A stretch of 64,000 bases of DNA, from contig NZ_NKUF01000006.1 in the NCBI RefSeq assembly GCF_003206495.1, forward strand, positions 1 through 64,000, given 5' to 3'. This DNA comes from Gluconacetobacter entanii (GTDB lineage: Bacteria > Pseudomonadota > Alphaproteobacteria > Acetobacterales > Acetobacteraceae). Shown one piece after another: positions 1 through 8,137 of the stretch; within the stretch, counting starts at the first letter, position 1; each line of letters starts with the position of its first letter. Below the pieces are notes generated by a model that ran no database searches, was not told where the DNA came from, and saw only the letters and a list, made by a program, of their open reading frames with translations. Both the position numbers and the translations under genes were made by a program.

Positions 1-469
1 GTCACCCAATCCAACCGCACCTCCACCGCACCTACTTAACGCAGATACAGCAAAACGCCGCCAACATATCCCTTCCAGTCTCTATTCTATTGTCAATGAC
101 CAGGTCCGTAGCGGCTGGTGTGCCGTTCGGTGAAGCGGGTTTTACGGAGATCGCCCCCCATTGTCAACGCCTTATGCAAACCCCGAAAAAACGGCGGAAA
201 ACCGGCAAACTCGTACCAAAAACTCCCATTCCCGGCACCATCCCCCGAAAAAAAAAGCAAAAAAAAGAGGAGGAGGCTCACGCCTCCCCCTCTCCCTTGC
301 AGCTTACGCCACCAGCACGTCAGTCCGCGTCAACCGCGTGACCGTCAATCGGCGCCCTTATGTTGGGACATGATCAATGACAGGACACCCGGAACTTGTC
401 TTTGTGCAGGCCTGTCCTCATACGTAAGGGGCTTTGCATCCCGCATCGCAATGACACAAATGGTCTGGA
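1..469. other. Gene-poor left flank
   Basis: No reading frame here looks like a gene. The short lysine- and arginine-rich frames on the plus strand owe their composition to A-tracts and the terminator at 257-292. The stretch probably holds the 3' end of something on the minus strand and the promoter region of the sphingolipid locus. I could not place a promoter with confidence. Confidence 0.4.
257..292 (-). terminator. Strong intrinsic terminator reading on the minus strand
   Basis: Bases 267-277 pair with 282-292 (10 of 11 pairs, 4-base loop 278-281). On the minus strand the hairpin is followed directly by eight T residues (259-266 as A on the plus strand). No convincing minus-strand gene ends here. 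The only reading frame stopping just before the hairpin (stop at 304-306) is about 17 codons long, with another stop at 358-360. Confidence 0.6.
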
Positions 470-1609
470 TTGAACGTGCAGCGCGTTATTTTCCCTTATA
501 TTGGACATCCGCATCAGGAGTTCCATTCCCTTCCCATCGCAATGGAAATGGCCGCCCGCCACCCCGATGTCGAAGTCCATCTGGCAAGCCTGACGGAAAA
601 ACGCGAAGCGCACCTGCAATATCTGGCCAGCTTTTACCCAGAGGCACGGGTCCGATACGAACTGCTGAAACTGCCGCCCTTCATCCGCCGGCTGATCGAC
701 AGGCGCGGTCCGCAACCTGCAGACAAGATACTGGCCCTGTTTTTAAACAAAGAATATTTCCGAAAGTTTCAGGCAATCGTCGTTCCCGAACGCACCAGCC
801 TGTATCTGCGCCGCATGGGCGTGCGGGAGCCCAAACTCGTCTGGACGCGGCATGGCGCGGGCGATCGGGCGGTCGGTTTTGCCAAGGATGTCCGGCACTT
901 CGACTATATCCTGATGGCTGGCCACAAGGTGGAGCAGCGCCTGATGGCACAGGGCAGCCTGCGTCCCGGCCATTATAAAAATGGAATTTATGCAAAATTC
1001 GATCTGGTGCAGCGCATGAATATTCATCGCGACAGACTGTTTCAGAATGACCGCCCCACCGTCCTGTATAACCCGCATTTCAGCCGCCACTTGTCATCAT
1101 TCCCAAAATTCGGCATTCAGATACTCGATTATTTTGCGCGACAGCAGAAATACAATCTGGTTTTCGCTCCGCACTACAGGTTGTTCGACAGCCATCGTAC
1201 CCAGGCACAACGGCTGTTCCATCCGTACCGAAACTGCGGACATATGTTGTTTGATCCAGGTAGCGAGAAGAGCATCGACATGACCTATACCATGGGGTCT
1301 GACCTATATATGGGCGACGTCAGCAGTCAGGTCGCGGAATTCCTGACTACGCCGCGTCCGTGCCTGTTCCTGGATGCGCATGCGACCCACTGGCGCGACA
1401 ACCCGAACTACACAAGCTGGTCCCTGGGGAACGTGATCCATTCCGTCGCGGATCTTGGCCATGAAATCGACAGGGCATTTACAATGCAGACCCAATTCCT
1501 AGACCGGCAGAAATCGTATATACATGACACGTTCGGCCATGCCGTGCCGGGGCCGAGCGCCGCAACTGCCGCGAATTCAATCATTGACTTTCTAAGGTCA
1601 AATGATTGA
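470..1609 (+). CDS. CDP-glycerol glycerophosphotransferase-like GT-B protein
   Basis: This 379-residue protein looks like a GT-B transferase of the TagB/TagF (CDP-glycerol:glycerophosphate glycerophosphotransferase) type. It has an N-terminal beta-alpha start (RVIFPYIGHPHQEF, residues 4-17), a mid-protein YNPHFSRH stretch near residue 205 and a late MGDVSSQVAEFL segment where the family has its donor-phosphate-binding S/D-S motif. These enzymes move a phosphopolyol from a CDP carrier. The start is uncertain: TTG at 470 is the first candidate after an in-frame stop, GTG at 476 the next, and the ribosome site is weak. The stop overlaps the next ATG (TGATG), so it is coupled to the acyl-AMP ligase. 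A headgroup role on a sphingolipid is inferred from context only. Confidence 0.6.
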   Translation: MNVQRVIFPYIGHPHQEFHSLPIAMEMAARHPDVEVHLASLTEKREAHLQYLASFYPEARVRYELLKLPPFIRRLIDRRGPQPADKILALFLNKEYFRKFQAIVVPERTSLYLRRMGVREPKLVWTRHGAGDRAVGFAKDVRHFDYILMAGHKVEQRLMAQGSLRPGHYKNGIYAKFDLVQRMNIHRDRLFQNDRPTVLYNPHFSRHLSSFPKFGIQILDYFARQQKYNLVFAPHYRLFDSHRTQAQRLFHPYRNCGHMLFDPGSEKSIDMTYTMGSDLYMGDVSSQVAEFLTTPRPCLFLDAHATHWRDNPNYTSWSLGNVIHSVADLGHEIDRAFTMQTQFLDRQKSYIHDTFGHAVPGPSAATAANSIIDFLRSND

Positions 1610-3399
1610 TGACCGCGTTTTCTTCATTCCAAGTCCTGCCCGTGGAAGTCACATTACCGGAAATGACACGTCTCCCGACCCCTACAGATTCTGGCCAGCC
1701 GCGACGCTACGGCGATTTCGACACGTTCCTGCAGGCGCTCGATTACGCCGCGGAAGGCGAAAGTGGCTTCAATATCTACTCGGGCCGGGGTGAACTGCTG
1801 GAGGCTCTGCCCTACCGCACCCTGCGCGAACAGGCGCGCGAGGTTGCGCAGCGCCTGCTGTCGCTCGGGCTGCAACCCGGTGAGCGCGTGGCGATCGTCG
1901 CGGAAAGCGATGGGGATTTCGCGCGCATCTTCTTCGGCTGCCAGTATGCCGGCCTGATTCCCGCCCCCCTTCCCCTGCCCGTCGCCTTCGGTGGGCGCGA
2001 GGGGTATGTGGCGACCCTGCGCGGCATGGTCAAAAGCGCGGATGCCTCGGCACTGGTCATCGCCTCCATCATCGCATCGTGGAAAGATGACCTGATCGAG
2101 GGGCTGGACCTGCGCTTTGCCGGTGTCCCCGAAGACCTGCTGGCCACGCCGATTACCGTGACCGACCTGCCTGAAGTCGGGCCGGACGACATTTCCTACC
2201 TGCAGTTTTCTTCCGGCAGCACGCGTTTTCCCATGGGGATCGCGGTGACACAGCGGTCGGGCATGGCGAATGCGCATGCCATCGCCCTCAACGGCCTGAA
2301 GGTCCGTGAAAAAGGCGACCGCTGCGTCTCGTGGCTGCCGCTGTATCATGACATGGGGCTGGTCGGATTCTTCCTCACCCCCATGACGTGCCAACTGAGT
2401 GTGGACCTGCTGCCGACGCGTGAATTCGCACGCCGCCCGCATGTCTGGCTGGACCTGATCAGCCGTAACCGTGGCACGATTTCCTACAGCCCGTCCTTCG
2501 GATATGAACTGTGCGCGCGCCGGGCGACGTCCATCTCGCTCGACCTGTCGTGCTGGCGGGTCGCGGGGATTGGTGGCGACATGATCCGCTATCATATCCT
2601 TGAGGACTTTGCCGAACGCTTCGCCGCTTCCGGCTTTGACAGCCACGCCTTTACCGCCAGCTACGGCATGGCGGAAACGACGCTGGCCATCAGCTTCGTG
2701 CCGCTTGGCTCTGGCATCCAGACCGATACGATCGACCTGCGCATCCTCGAGACGCAGGCCATCGCCTCGCCTTCCAATGATCCGTCGCAGATGCTGCGCA
2801 CGTTCGTCATCTGCGGCGAAGTCCTGCCCGGCCATGAGCTTGAGGTCCGCGACAGCGAAGGCAGGGTCGTGAAGGACCGGCAACTGGGGACGATTTTCGT
2901 GCGCGGCCCCAGCCTGATGCAGGGCTATTTCCGCCAGCCGCAGGAAACCGCCAAGGTGGTCGATGCGGATGGGTGGCTCAATACGGGGGATCTTGGCTAC
3001 ATGCTCGATGGGCAGGTGGTCATCACCGGTCGCGCCAAGGACCTGATCATCATTAACGGCCGCAACATCTGGCCGCAGGACCTTGAATGGTCGGCGGAGA
3101 CGGAAATCGCCTCCCTGCGCAGCCGTGACGTCGCGGTCTTCTCCGTCGATGAAAGCGAGGGGGAAAAGATCGTGGCCCTGGTCCAGTGCCGCGCCACCAC
3201 CCCCGAAGCGCGCGAGGCCCTGCGCAACGACACCGCCAGCCTGTTCCGGCGCCAGCACGGGGTTGATGTGTCGGTCATCCTTGTGCCCCCCCACACGCTG
3301 CCCCAGACGTCTTCGGGCAAGCTGACGCGCGCCCGGGCGAAGGCGATGCTGCTGTCGGGTGCGTTCAAGCCGATCGATACCAGCATTTCCGTGGCCTGA
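1609..3399 (+). CDS. Fatty-acyl-AMP ligase / acyl-ACP synthetase of sphingolipid synthesis
   Basis: A 596-residue adenylate-forming enzyme of the FAAL subgroup. Visible motifs are the phosphate loop SSGSTRFPMG (about residues 203-212), YGMAETTLAISF (about 349-360), the hinge GRAKDLIIINGRNIWPQDLE (about 474-493; GRN-PQD is typical of FAALs rather than acyl-CoA ligases) and a C-terminal SSGKLTR lysine. It should activate a fatty acid as acyl-AMP and load it on the ACP encoded next. The same ligase-ACP-SPT trio feeds serine palmitoyltransferase in Caulobacter-type ceramide synthesis. ATG 1609 overlaps the upstream stop; an in-frame TTG at 1606 is the alternative. Confidence 0.88.
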   Translation: MTAFSSFQVLPVEVTLPEMTRLPTPTDSGQPRRYGDFDTFLQALDYAAEGESGFNIYSGRGELLEALPYRTLREQAREVAQRLLSLGLQPGERVAIVAESDGDFARIFFGCQYAGLIPAPLPLPVAFGGREGYVATLRGMVKSADASALVIASIIASWKDDLIEGLDLRFAGVPEDLLATPITVTDLPEVGPDDISYLQFSSGSTRFPMGIAVTQRSGMANAHAIALNGLKVREKGDRCVSWLPLYHDMGLVGFFLTPMTCQLSVDLLPTREFARRPHVWLDLISRNRGTISYSPSFGYELCARRATSISLDLSCWRVAGIGGDMIRYHILEDFAERFAASGFDSHAFTASYGMAETTLAISFVPLGSGIQTDTIDLRILETQAIASPSNDPSQMLRTFVICGEVLPGHELEVRDSEGRVVKDRQLGTIFVRGPSLMQGYFRQPQETAKVVDADGWLNTGDLGYMLDGQVVITGRAKDLIIINGRNIWPQDLEWSAETEIASLRSRDVAVFSVDESEGEKIVALVQCRATTPEAREALRNDTASLFRRQHGVDVSVILVPPHTLPQTSSGKLTRARAKAMLLSGAFKPIDTSISVA

Positions 3400-3415
3400 T
3401 CCCACCGGCCCCTGT

Positions 3416-3441
3416 CCGTTCCCGTCATGCGGCGGGAACGG
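3416..3441 (+). other. Perfect hairpin between ligase and ACP genes
   Basis: Arms of 9 bases (3416-3424 and 3433-3441) match perfectly around an 8-base loop, 17 bases after the ligase stop. There is no T-tract, so it is not a standard intrinsic terminator. It may stabilise the upstream mRNA end or lower readthrough into the ACP-SPT pair, 180 bases further on. Confidence 0.4.
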
Positions 3442-3623
3442 ATGTACTGCTGGCAGGTTAAAGCGGCACTGGTCAAAATACCGTTTTTCAATCATAAGGG
3501 GGTCCTTCATGGGGGGACACCATCAGGCGCGCCCCCTGTTCCGGAAAACCCCGGACTCTGGCAACGACACGCTGACCCCCTTTTCGGTGATATCCGGCAG
3601 GGTCATGCCATAAGGATGTAATA

Positions 3624-3875
3624 ATGAGTGAAACGGTAGCGGACGTCTCGGCCATCATTGTGCAGACACTGCTGGCGAACCCCAAGGTTCCCCGTGACAT
3701 CAATGGCGGCAGCAAGATCGTCGAGGATCTGGCGTTCGATTCACTGGCCGTCATGAACTTCGTCATGGAGATCGAGGACAAGCTTGACGTCTCCGTCCCC
3801 CTCGACCGGCTGGCGGATATCCGCACGATCGACGATCTTGCCGCCTGCATCGTCTCCCTCAAGCAGGCGTCCTGA
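3624..3875 (+). CDS. Sphingolipid acyl carrier protein
   Basis: An 83-residue carrier protein with the phosphopantetheine site in DLAFDSLAVMNF (Ser about residue 38) and the usual four-helix length. A clear ribosome site (AAGGATG, 3612-3618) sets the start. It lies between the acyl-AMP ligase and SPT and 5 bases from the latter, while the housekeeping acpP is separate (16888-17127). It is therefore the dedicated acyl donor to SPT: fatty acid to acyl-ACP by the ligase, then condensation with serine. Confidence 0.88.
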   Translation: MSETVADVSAIIVQTLLANPKVPRDINGGSKIVEDLAFDSLAVMNFVMEIEDKLDVSVPLDRLADIRTIDDLAACIVSLKQAS

Positions 3876-3880
3876 CCGGC

Positions 3881-5092
3881 ATGTCCATTTTTTCGAAATA
3901 TGAGGGGCTGTCACGTTCGCTTTCCGCCGTGACCGCCGAAGGTGGGCGCAACCCGTTCGACGTGGTGATCGAACGGCCGATTTCCTCGACGGTCGGGCTG
4001 ATCGAAGGGCGCGAGACCCTTCTGTTCGGCACCAACAACTACCTTGGCCTCAGCCAGTCGCCCGCCGCGATCGAGGCCGCCGTGGAGGCCGCGCGCAAAT
4101 ATGGCGTCGGCACGACCGGTTCGCGCATCGCCAACGGCACGCAGGGCCTGCACCGGCAGCTTGAAGCCCGGCTGGCGGCATTTTTCCACCGTCGCCACTG
4201 CATGGTGTTCTCCACGGGGTATCAGGCCAACCTTGGCACGATTTCCGCGCTGGCGGGCAAGGACGACTACCTGCTGCTCGATGCCGACAGCCATGCCAGC
4301 ATCTATGACGGCAGCCGCCTGGGCCATGCGCAGGTCATCCGTTTCCGCCACAACGACGCCGACGACCTGCGCAAGCGTCTGCGGCGCCTTGATGGCACCC
4401 CCGGCGCGAAGCTGATCGTGGTGGAGGGGATCTATTCCATGATGGGCGACGTCGTGCCGATGGCGGAATTCGCGCAGGTCAAGCGCGAAACCGGCGCATG
4501 GCTGCTGGCGGACGAGGCCCATTCCGTGGGCGTCATGGGCGAGCACGGGCGCGGCGTGGCCGAGGCCGACGGGGTGGAAGACGACATCGATTTCGTTGTC
4601 GGCACCTTCTCCAAGAGCCTTGGGACGGTTGGTGGCTACTGCGTTTCCAACCATGACGGGCTGAACCTGATCCGGCTGTGTTCACGTCCCTACATGTTCA
4701 CCGCGTCCCTGCCACCGGAAGTCATCGCGGCCACCATGGCGGCGCTGGACGAACTGGAAAACCGGCCCGAACTGCGCCACCAGTTGATGGACAACGCCCG
4801 TCGCCTGCATGCCGGGCTGAACGCTGCCGGCCTGCGCACTGGGCCGCAGGCCAGTCCGGTCGTCTCCGTCATCCTTGATGATGTGGAACAGGCCGTCGCC
4901 TTCTGGAACCGGCTGCTCGACCTTGGCGTTTATGTCAATCTCAGCCTGCCGCCCGCAACACCGGACCAGCACCCGCTACTGCGCACCTCCGTCATGGCGA
5001 CGCACACGCCGGCACAGGTGGATCAGGCCGTCAGTGTGTTCGCTGCGGTTGCAGGCGAACTCGGCATCAATCGCGCCCCTGTTTCCGCCTGA
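3881..5092 (+). CDS. spt: Serine palmitoyltransferase (alpha-oxoamine synthase)
   Basis: A 403-residue PLP enzyme of the alpha-oxoamine synthase family. Motifs: GTTGSRIANGT (residues 79-89), STGYQANLG near 110, LLADEAHSVGVMGEHGRG near 209-226, and the PLP lysine in TFSKSLGTVGG (Lys245). The family also contains BioF and Kbl, but the adjacent acyl-AMP ligase and ACP, and a separate bioB region lacking bioF, make SPT the best call. SPT condenses L-serine with a long-chain acyl thioester to 3-ketosphinganine in the cytoplasm. The 3' end overlaps the converging minus-strand gene by 26 bases. The 3-ketosphinganine reductase and bacterial ceramide synthase are not in the window. Confidence 0.9.
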   Translation: MSIFSKYEGLSRSLSAVTAEGGRNPFDVVIERPISSTVGLIEGRETLLFGTNNYLGLSQSPAAIEAAVEAARKYGVGTTGSRIANGTQGLHRQLEARLAAFFHRRHCMVFSTGYQANLGTISALAGKDDYLLLDADSHASIYDGSRLGHAQVIRFRHNDADDLRKRLRRLDGTPGAKLIVVEGIYSMMGDVVPMAEFAQVKRETGAWLLADEAHSVGVMGEHGRGVAEADGVEDDIDFVVGTFSKSLGTVGGYCVSNHDGLNLIRLCSRPYMFTASLPPEVIAATMAALDELENRPELRHQLMDNARRLHAGLNAAGLRTGPQASPVVSVILDDVEQAVAFWNRLLDLGVYVNLSLPPATPDQHPLLRTSVMATHTPAQVDQAVSVFAAVAGELGINRAPVSA

Positions 5093-6053
5093 AATACCCT
5101 GCCTGCCGCAGCGACCATAACAGGCGCGGCAGGCAGATCAGCGGATGACGTTCGGCAAAGGGCGACAGCGGCAGGTCAATGCCGGAATGGCGCTTGATCT
5201 TCCATGCGATATAGCGCGCGCCCCCGGCGAAGGTGAATGCGCCCTTGGTCAGGCGGGCGATATTCAGCGGCTGCCCCATCCTGCGGCGCAGCCACCAGCC
5301 ATCGCGCATGTCCTTGCGCCATGCGGCATCGACCGTCGGTTCCAGCACGTCCCCATGCTCCACGAAAGGCAGCCCGTCGGCCCGCCATGCCGCAGCCAGC
5401 AGCGCACGGTAACGCGCCTCGTGCCCCTGCACGATGGCACGCGGACGCTTGCGGCTGCTCTCGACCCGCAGTTCCGCGCCATAGGTATTTGAAAACAGCG
5501 CGTTCCAGAATTCTTCGGCCGTGCCCTGCCGGGGCCCCAGCGCCATGGCCCAGCGCGCGGCCATTGCCACCGCACGGATCAGGCAGCCAAGGATGGCGTC
5601 GGCCGCCTGCGCATCACGCACCCAGACCAGGCGCACGGGCTGGCAGAAGCGTGCCCATATGGTGGTGTCCAGCGTCCTGCGGCCGGTCATGTGGCGGAAC
5701 TGCTCCAGCGTCAGGATCGCGACCTTCGCGCGCACCATCCGCCCGTCCACGTGGCGTTCGTGATATTCAACGTTGGGGGACAGCAGCCTGTTGGCCGTGC
5801 GCGCCCAGCCACCTGCGGGCCAGTCCGGCAGGCGTTCGACGATGATGTAGAAATCCAGCACCCCATCCAGGTCCGGCTGCCGCAGGGCGGAGCCATAGAA
5901 CAGCACCCCGAGCGGGCGCGACGGACCGACCATGTCCGCGACAAAGGACGTGACGGCAGGAGGCACAGGCTGAACCAGTTCGGAGACCAGCAGGTGCGCG
6001 ATCCCGCCTGCCGCACTGGCATCGGGGACAGGGTTCAGCGGGTGCGGGGCCAT
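5067..6053 (-). CDS. Pol-beta-fold nucleotidyltransferase-like protein of the sphingolipid locus
   Basis: About 328 residues. The N-terminal third has LFYGSALRQPDLDGVLDFYIIV (about residues 50-71), the GS...D-x-D pattern of Pol-beta-type nucleotidyltransferases. The rest is helical and basic, ending in Arg/Lys-rich sequence that suggests membrane contact. Substrate unknown. It follows the lipid kinase gene with 8 bases between them. ATG 6053 has AGGGAGAAG directly upstream; GTG 6065, overlapping the kinase stop as GTGA, is an equally plausible start. The pairing with a lipid kinase suggests a role in decorating the phosphorylated sphingoid base or ceramide; that is inference. Confidence 0.62.
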   Translation of the reverse strand: MAPHPLNPVPDASAAGGIAHLLVSELVQPVPPAVTSFVADMVGPSRPLGVLFYGSALRQPDLDGVLDFYIIVERLPDWPAGGWARTANRLLSPNVEYHERHVDGRMVRAKVAILTLEQFRHMTGRRTLDTTIWARFCQPVRLVWVRDAQAADAILGCLIRAVAMAARWAMALGPRQGTAEEFWNALFSNTYGAELRVESSRKRPRAIVQGHEARYRALLAAAWRADGLPFVEHGDVLEPTVDAAWRKDMRDGWWLRRRMGQPLNIARLTKGAFTFAGGARYIAWKIKRHSGIDLPLSPFAERHPLICLPRLLWSLRQAGYFRRKQGRD

Positions 6054-6061
6054 CTTCTCCC

Positions 6062-7051
6062 TCACGCCTGGATGAAATCGATGGGCGGCGTGACCGACAG
6101 GTAGGTCACGCCATCGGGGCCGGAATCCAGCACTTCGCCATCGAGCACGAAATCCTCCTTCATCTCCAGCCGGATCCGCCGGGCGCAGCCACTGTCATAG
6201 GCCGCATTGCGCCGCAGCCATGCGGGCACACGCCCGCGCAGCAGTGACAGCACCGCCCCCGTCAGGCGTGGCGGCATCCCCGCCACGTCGAGGTACCAGA
6301 TGCCATCGTCATGCGAATCGTGCCCCTGCCAGAACGGCCACACGCCATGCGGCAGTTTCTGCAGGGTCGTCGCAAGGAACAGGAAACATGACCCGGCGCG
6401 CCGTGGCGCATCCTCCACCGTAAGCGCGACCCTGTCGCCCTGCATCCATTCCTGCCGGAAACGCCGCGACAGCAGATGCGCGATGGAGGAGCACAACGTC
6501 ATGATCACCGCCATTTCATGCGAATACCGATCGAGAATCGCAGGCTGGTGCGCCAGTTCGATGCCCCGCCGGAAGGCGGCCCCGCCATGGAACATGCCGA
6601 CGACGGGGGAACGTTGCGGATCGCTCCAACTGACGACAAGGCCACGGCGGCGGCGGATGTTGCGCCGCATGTCGCCACCCGCCGCAAGGCGGTTGAGCCG
6701 TGACAGCGCCTCCATCCCGCGCAGCCCGAATCCCACATCCCCCGCGATCAGGTTCGTATTCCCCGAAGGCAGGATCGCGATCGCGGGCAGGTTGTCCGGG
6801 CTGTAATGACGATGCACCGCGCTCAGCACATCACTCAGCGTACCGTCGCCGCCATCCACCACGATGCACTGCACATTGCGCCGCGCAAGGTCGGCCACGG
6901 CGCGCACCAGTTCGTCAGGTGCCTTGGTGGTCAGGAAATCATCCCCCAGCAACCGCCGCGCCATCATGCTGTATTGTTCGTTCCCGCTTCGATTCCGCCG
7001 ACTGCGCGGATTATGGATAATGACGAAGCGTGGTGTCACGGACGGTCCCAA
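6062..7051 (-). CDS. Diacylglycerol/sphingoid-base kinase family lipid kinase (candidate ceramide kinase)
   Basis: A 329-residue DAGK/LCB5-type kinase: N-terminal FVIIHNPRSRRNR, the ATP-site motif VVDGGDGTLSDVL (about residues 79-91), ILPSGNTNLIAGD (about 112-124), and C-terminal VLDGEVLDSG, as in YegS/LCB5 proteins. These enzymes phosphorylate a lipid hydroxyl with ATP. In this locus the substrate is probably ceramide or a long-chain base; a ceramide kinase of this family is known from the Caulobacter sphingolipid cluster. The start is TTG 7051 or GTG 7039; neither has a strong ribosome site. It is divergent from the metallophosphoesterase gene across a 171-base promoter region. Confidence 0.8.
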   Translation of the reverse strand: MGPSVTPRFVIIHNPRSRRNRSGNEQYSMMARRLLGDDFLTTKAPDELVRAVADLARRNVQCIVVDGGDGTLSDVLSAVHRHYSPDNLPAIAILPSGNTNLIAGDVGFGLRGMEALSRLNRLAAGGDMRRNIRRRRGLVVSWSDPQRSPVVGMFHGGAAFRRGIELAHQPAILDRYSHEMAVIMTLCSSIAHLLSRRFRQEWMQGDRVALTVEDAPRRAGSCFLFLATTLQKLPHGVWPFWQGHDSHDDGIWYLDVAGMPPRLTGAVLSLLRGRVPAWLRRNAAYDSGCARRIRLEMKEDFVLDGEVLDSGPDGVTYLSVTPPIDFIQA

Positions 7052-7222
7052 TCGTTTAGAAATTTGACGTACGGGTCATAAGCAACCATCTGCCTCTTAT
7101 TGCAAGCCAGGAAAACCCGCTTATCTCGACATATGGCCCGTCGGGATGGTGTGATCCATACATGACGAAGCCAGCAGACAAGCCGTCTGGCGCATCCAGA
7201 TGCATCCGGGGGAAAGTGCCTT

Positions 7223-8137
7223 TTGACCGATATTCTCATTGCACATGCCTCCGATCTGCATCTGACACTCGACACCCTGCGCATCCGGGCGCGTGACCTG
7301 CTGAACAAACGCGCCCTGAGTTACCTGTCATGGCAGCGCCGGCGACTGATACACCGTACGGACGTCCTGCGGCGCGTGATGGCGGACATTGCGGCCCATG
7401 ATGTTGACATGCTGGCGCTGACGGGGGACCTGACCAACCTTGGCCTGCCCGATGAATGCGCGCAGGCGGCACGCTGGCTGTCGGAACTGCCGATGCCGGT
7501 TACGGTGGTCCCCGGCAACCACGATGCACTCGTCAGCCACGACTGGCACCAGACCATCGGCAGGTGGGCCCCGTGGATGGGTCCCCTGCCATTTCCCTTT
7601 GTCCGCCGGGTGGGGCCTGTTGCCCTGATCGGCATCAATTCCGCCCATCCCACCCCCTGTTTCCAGGCATATGGCGATATTGGCGCGCGCCAGGCCGCAC
7701 GGCTTGCGGATGTGCTGGAGGAAACCGGCCGGCAGGGGCTGTGCCGTGTGGTCATGATCCACCACCCGCCCCTGGCCCGCCTGACACCGCGGCGCAAGTC
7801 CCTGCGCGATGCGGACAGGTTTGCCGCCTGCATCGCACGCCATGGGGCGGAACTGGTCCTGCACGGGCATACCCATGTCTCCACCCTTGCGACCCTGCCC
7901 GCGCCCGGTGGCCCGGTGCCCGTCGCGGGCGTGGCGTCCGCATCCGCGCAATCGTCAGACCCGGCGCGCGCGGCATCATGGAACCTGGTGCATATCTCCC
8001 CCCTTGATGGGGGATACCGCACTGAAATCACACGCAGGATCATGCTGCCCGACGGCAGGGCCGTCGCCACGCCACCGATTATTTTCACCACGGCCTCTTC
8101 ATCCCCGACGCATTCGGGTATAAGCACGCCTCGATGA
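7223..8137 (+). CDS. Metallophosphoesterase
   Basis: A 304-residue calcineurin-like phosphoesterase. The metal-ligand motifs are all visible: HASDLHL (D-x-H, about residues 8-14), LTGDLTN (G-D, about 66), VPGNHDA (G-N-H-D, about 97), MIHHPPL (about 179) and LHGHTHVS (G-H-x-H, about 212). It starts at TTG 7223 behind a GGGGGAAAG ribosome site. It is the first gene of a five-gene chain in which every junction is a 4-base ATGA overlap, so it is made together with the LptF/LptG-like permeases. It could remove a phosphate from a sphingolipid or nucleotide intermediate; the substrate is not evident. Confidence 0.78.
   Translation: MTDILIAHASDLHLTLDTLRIRARDLLNKRALSYLSWQRRRLIHRTDVLRRVMADIAAHDVDMLALTGDLTNLGLPDECAQAARWLSELPMPVTVVPGNHDALVSHDWHQTIGRWAPWMGPLPFPFVRRVGPVALIGINSAHPTPCFQAYGDIGARQAARLADVLEETGRQGLCRVVMIHHPPLARLTPRRKSLRDADRFAACIARHGAELVLHGHTHVSTLATLPAPGGPVPVAGVASASAQSSDPARAASWNLVHISPLDGGYRTEITRRIMLPDGRAVATPPIIFTTASSSPTHSGISTPR

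Noticed and set aside
90-341. Short lysine-rich plus-strand gene at the left edge
   Set aside because: It depends on A-tracts and the terminator hairpin, overlaps two other equal frames and has no ribosome site.
1654-3510. 618-codon open frame on the minus strand over the acyl-AMP ligase gene
   Set aside because: It is the mirror of a GC-rich gene with strong third-position bias. The composition (His, Arg, Gly, Asp rich) has no family features. The long frames at 14734-16662, 17301-19286, 20141-21862, 52257-54332 and 54311-55573 are rejected for the same reason.
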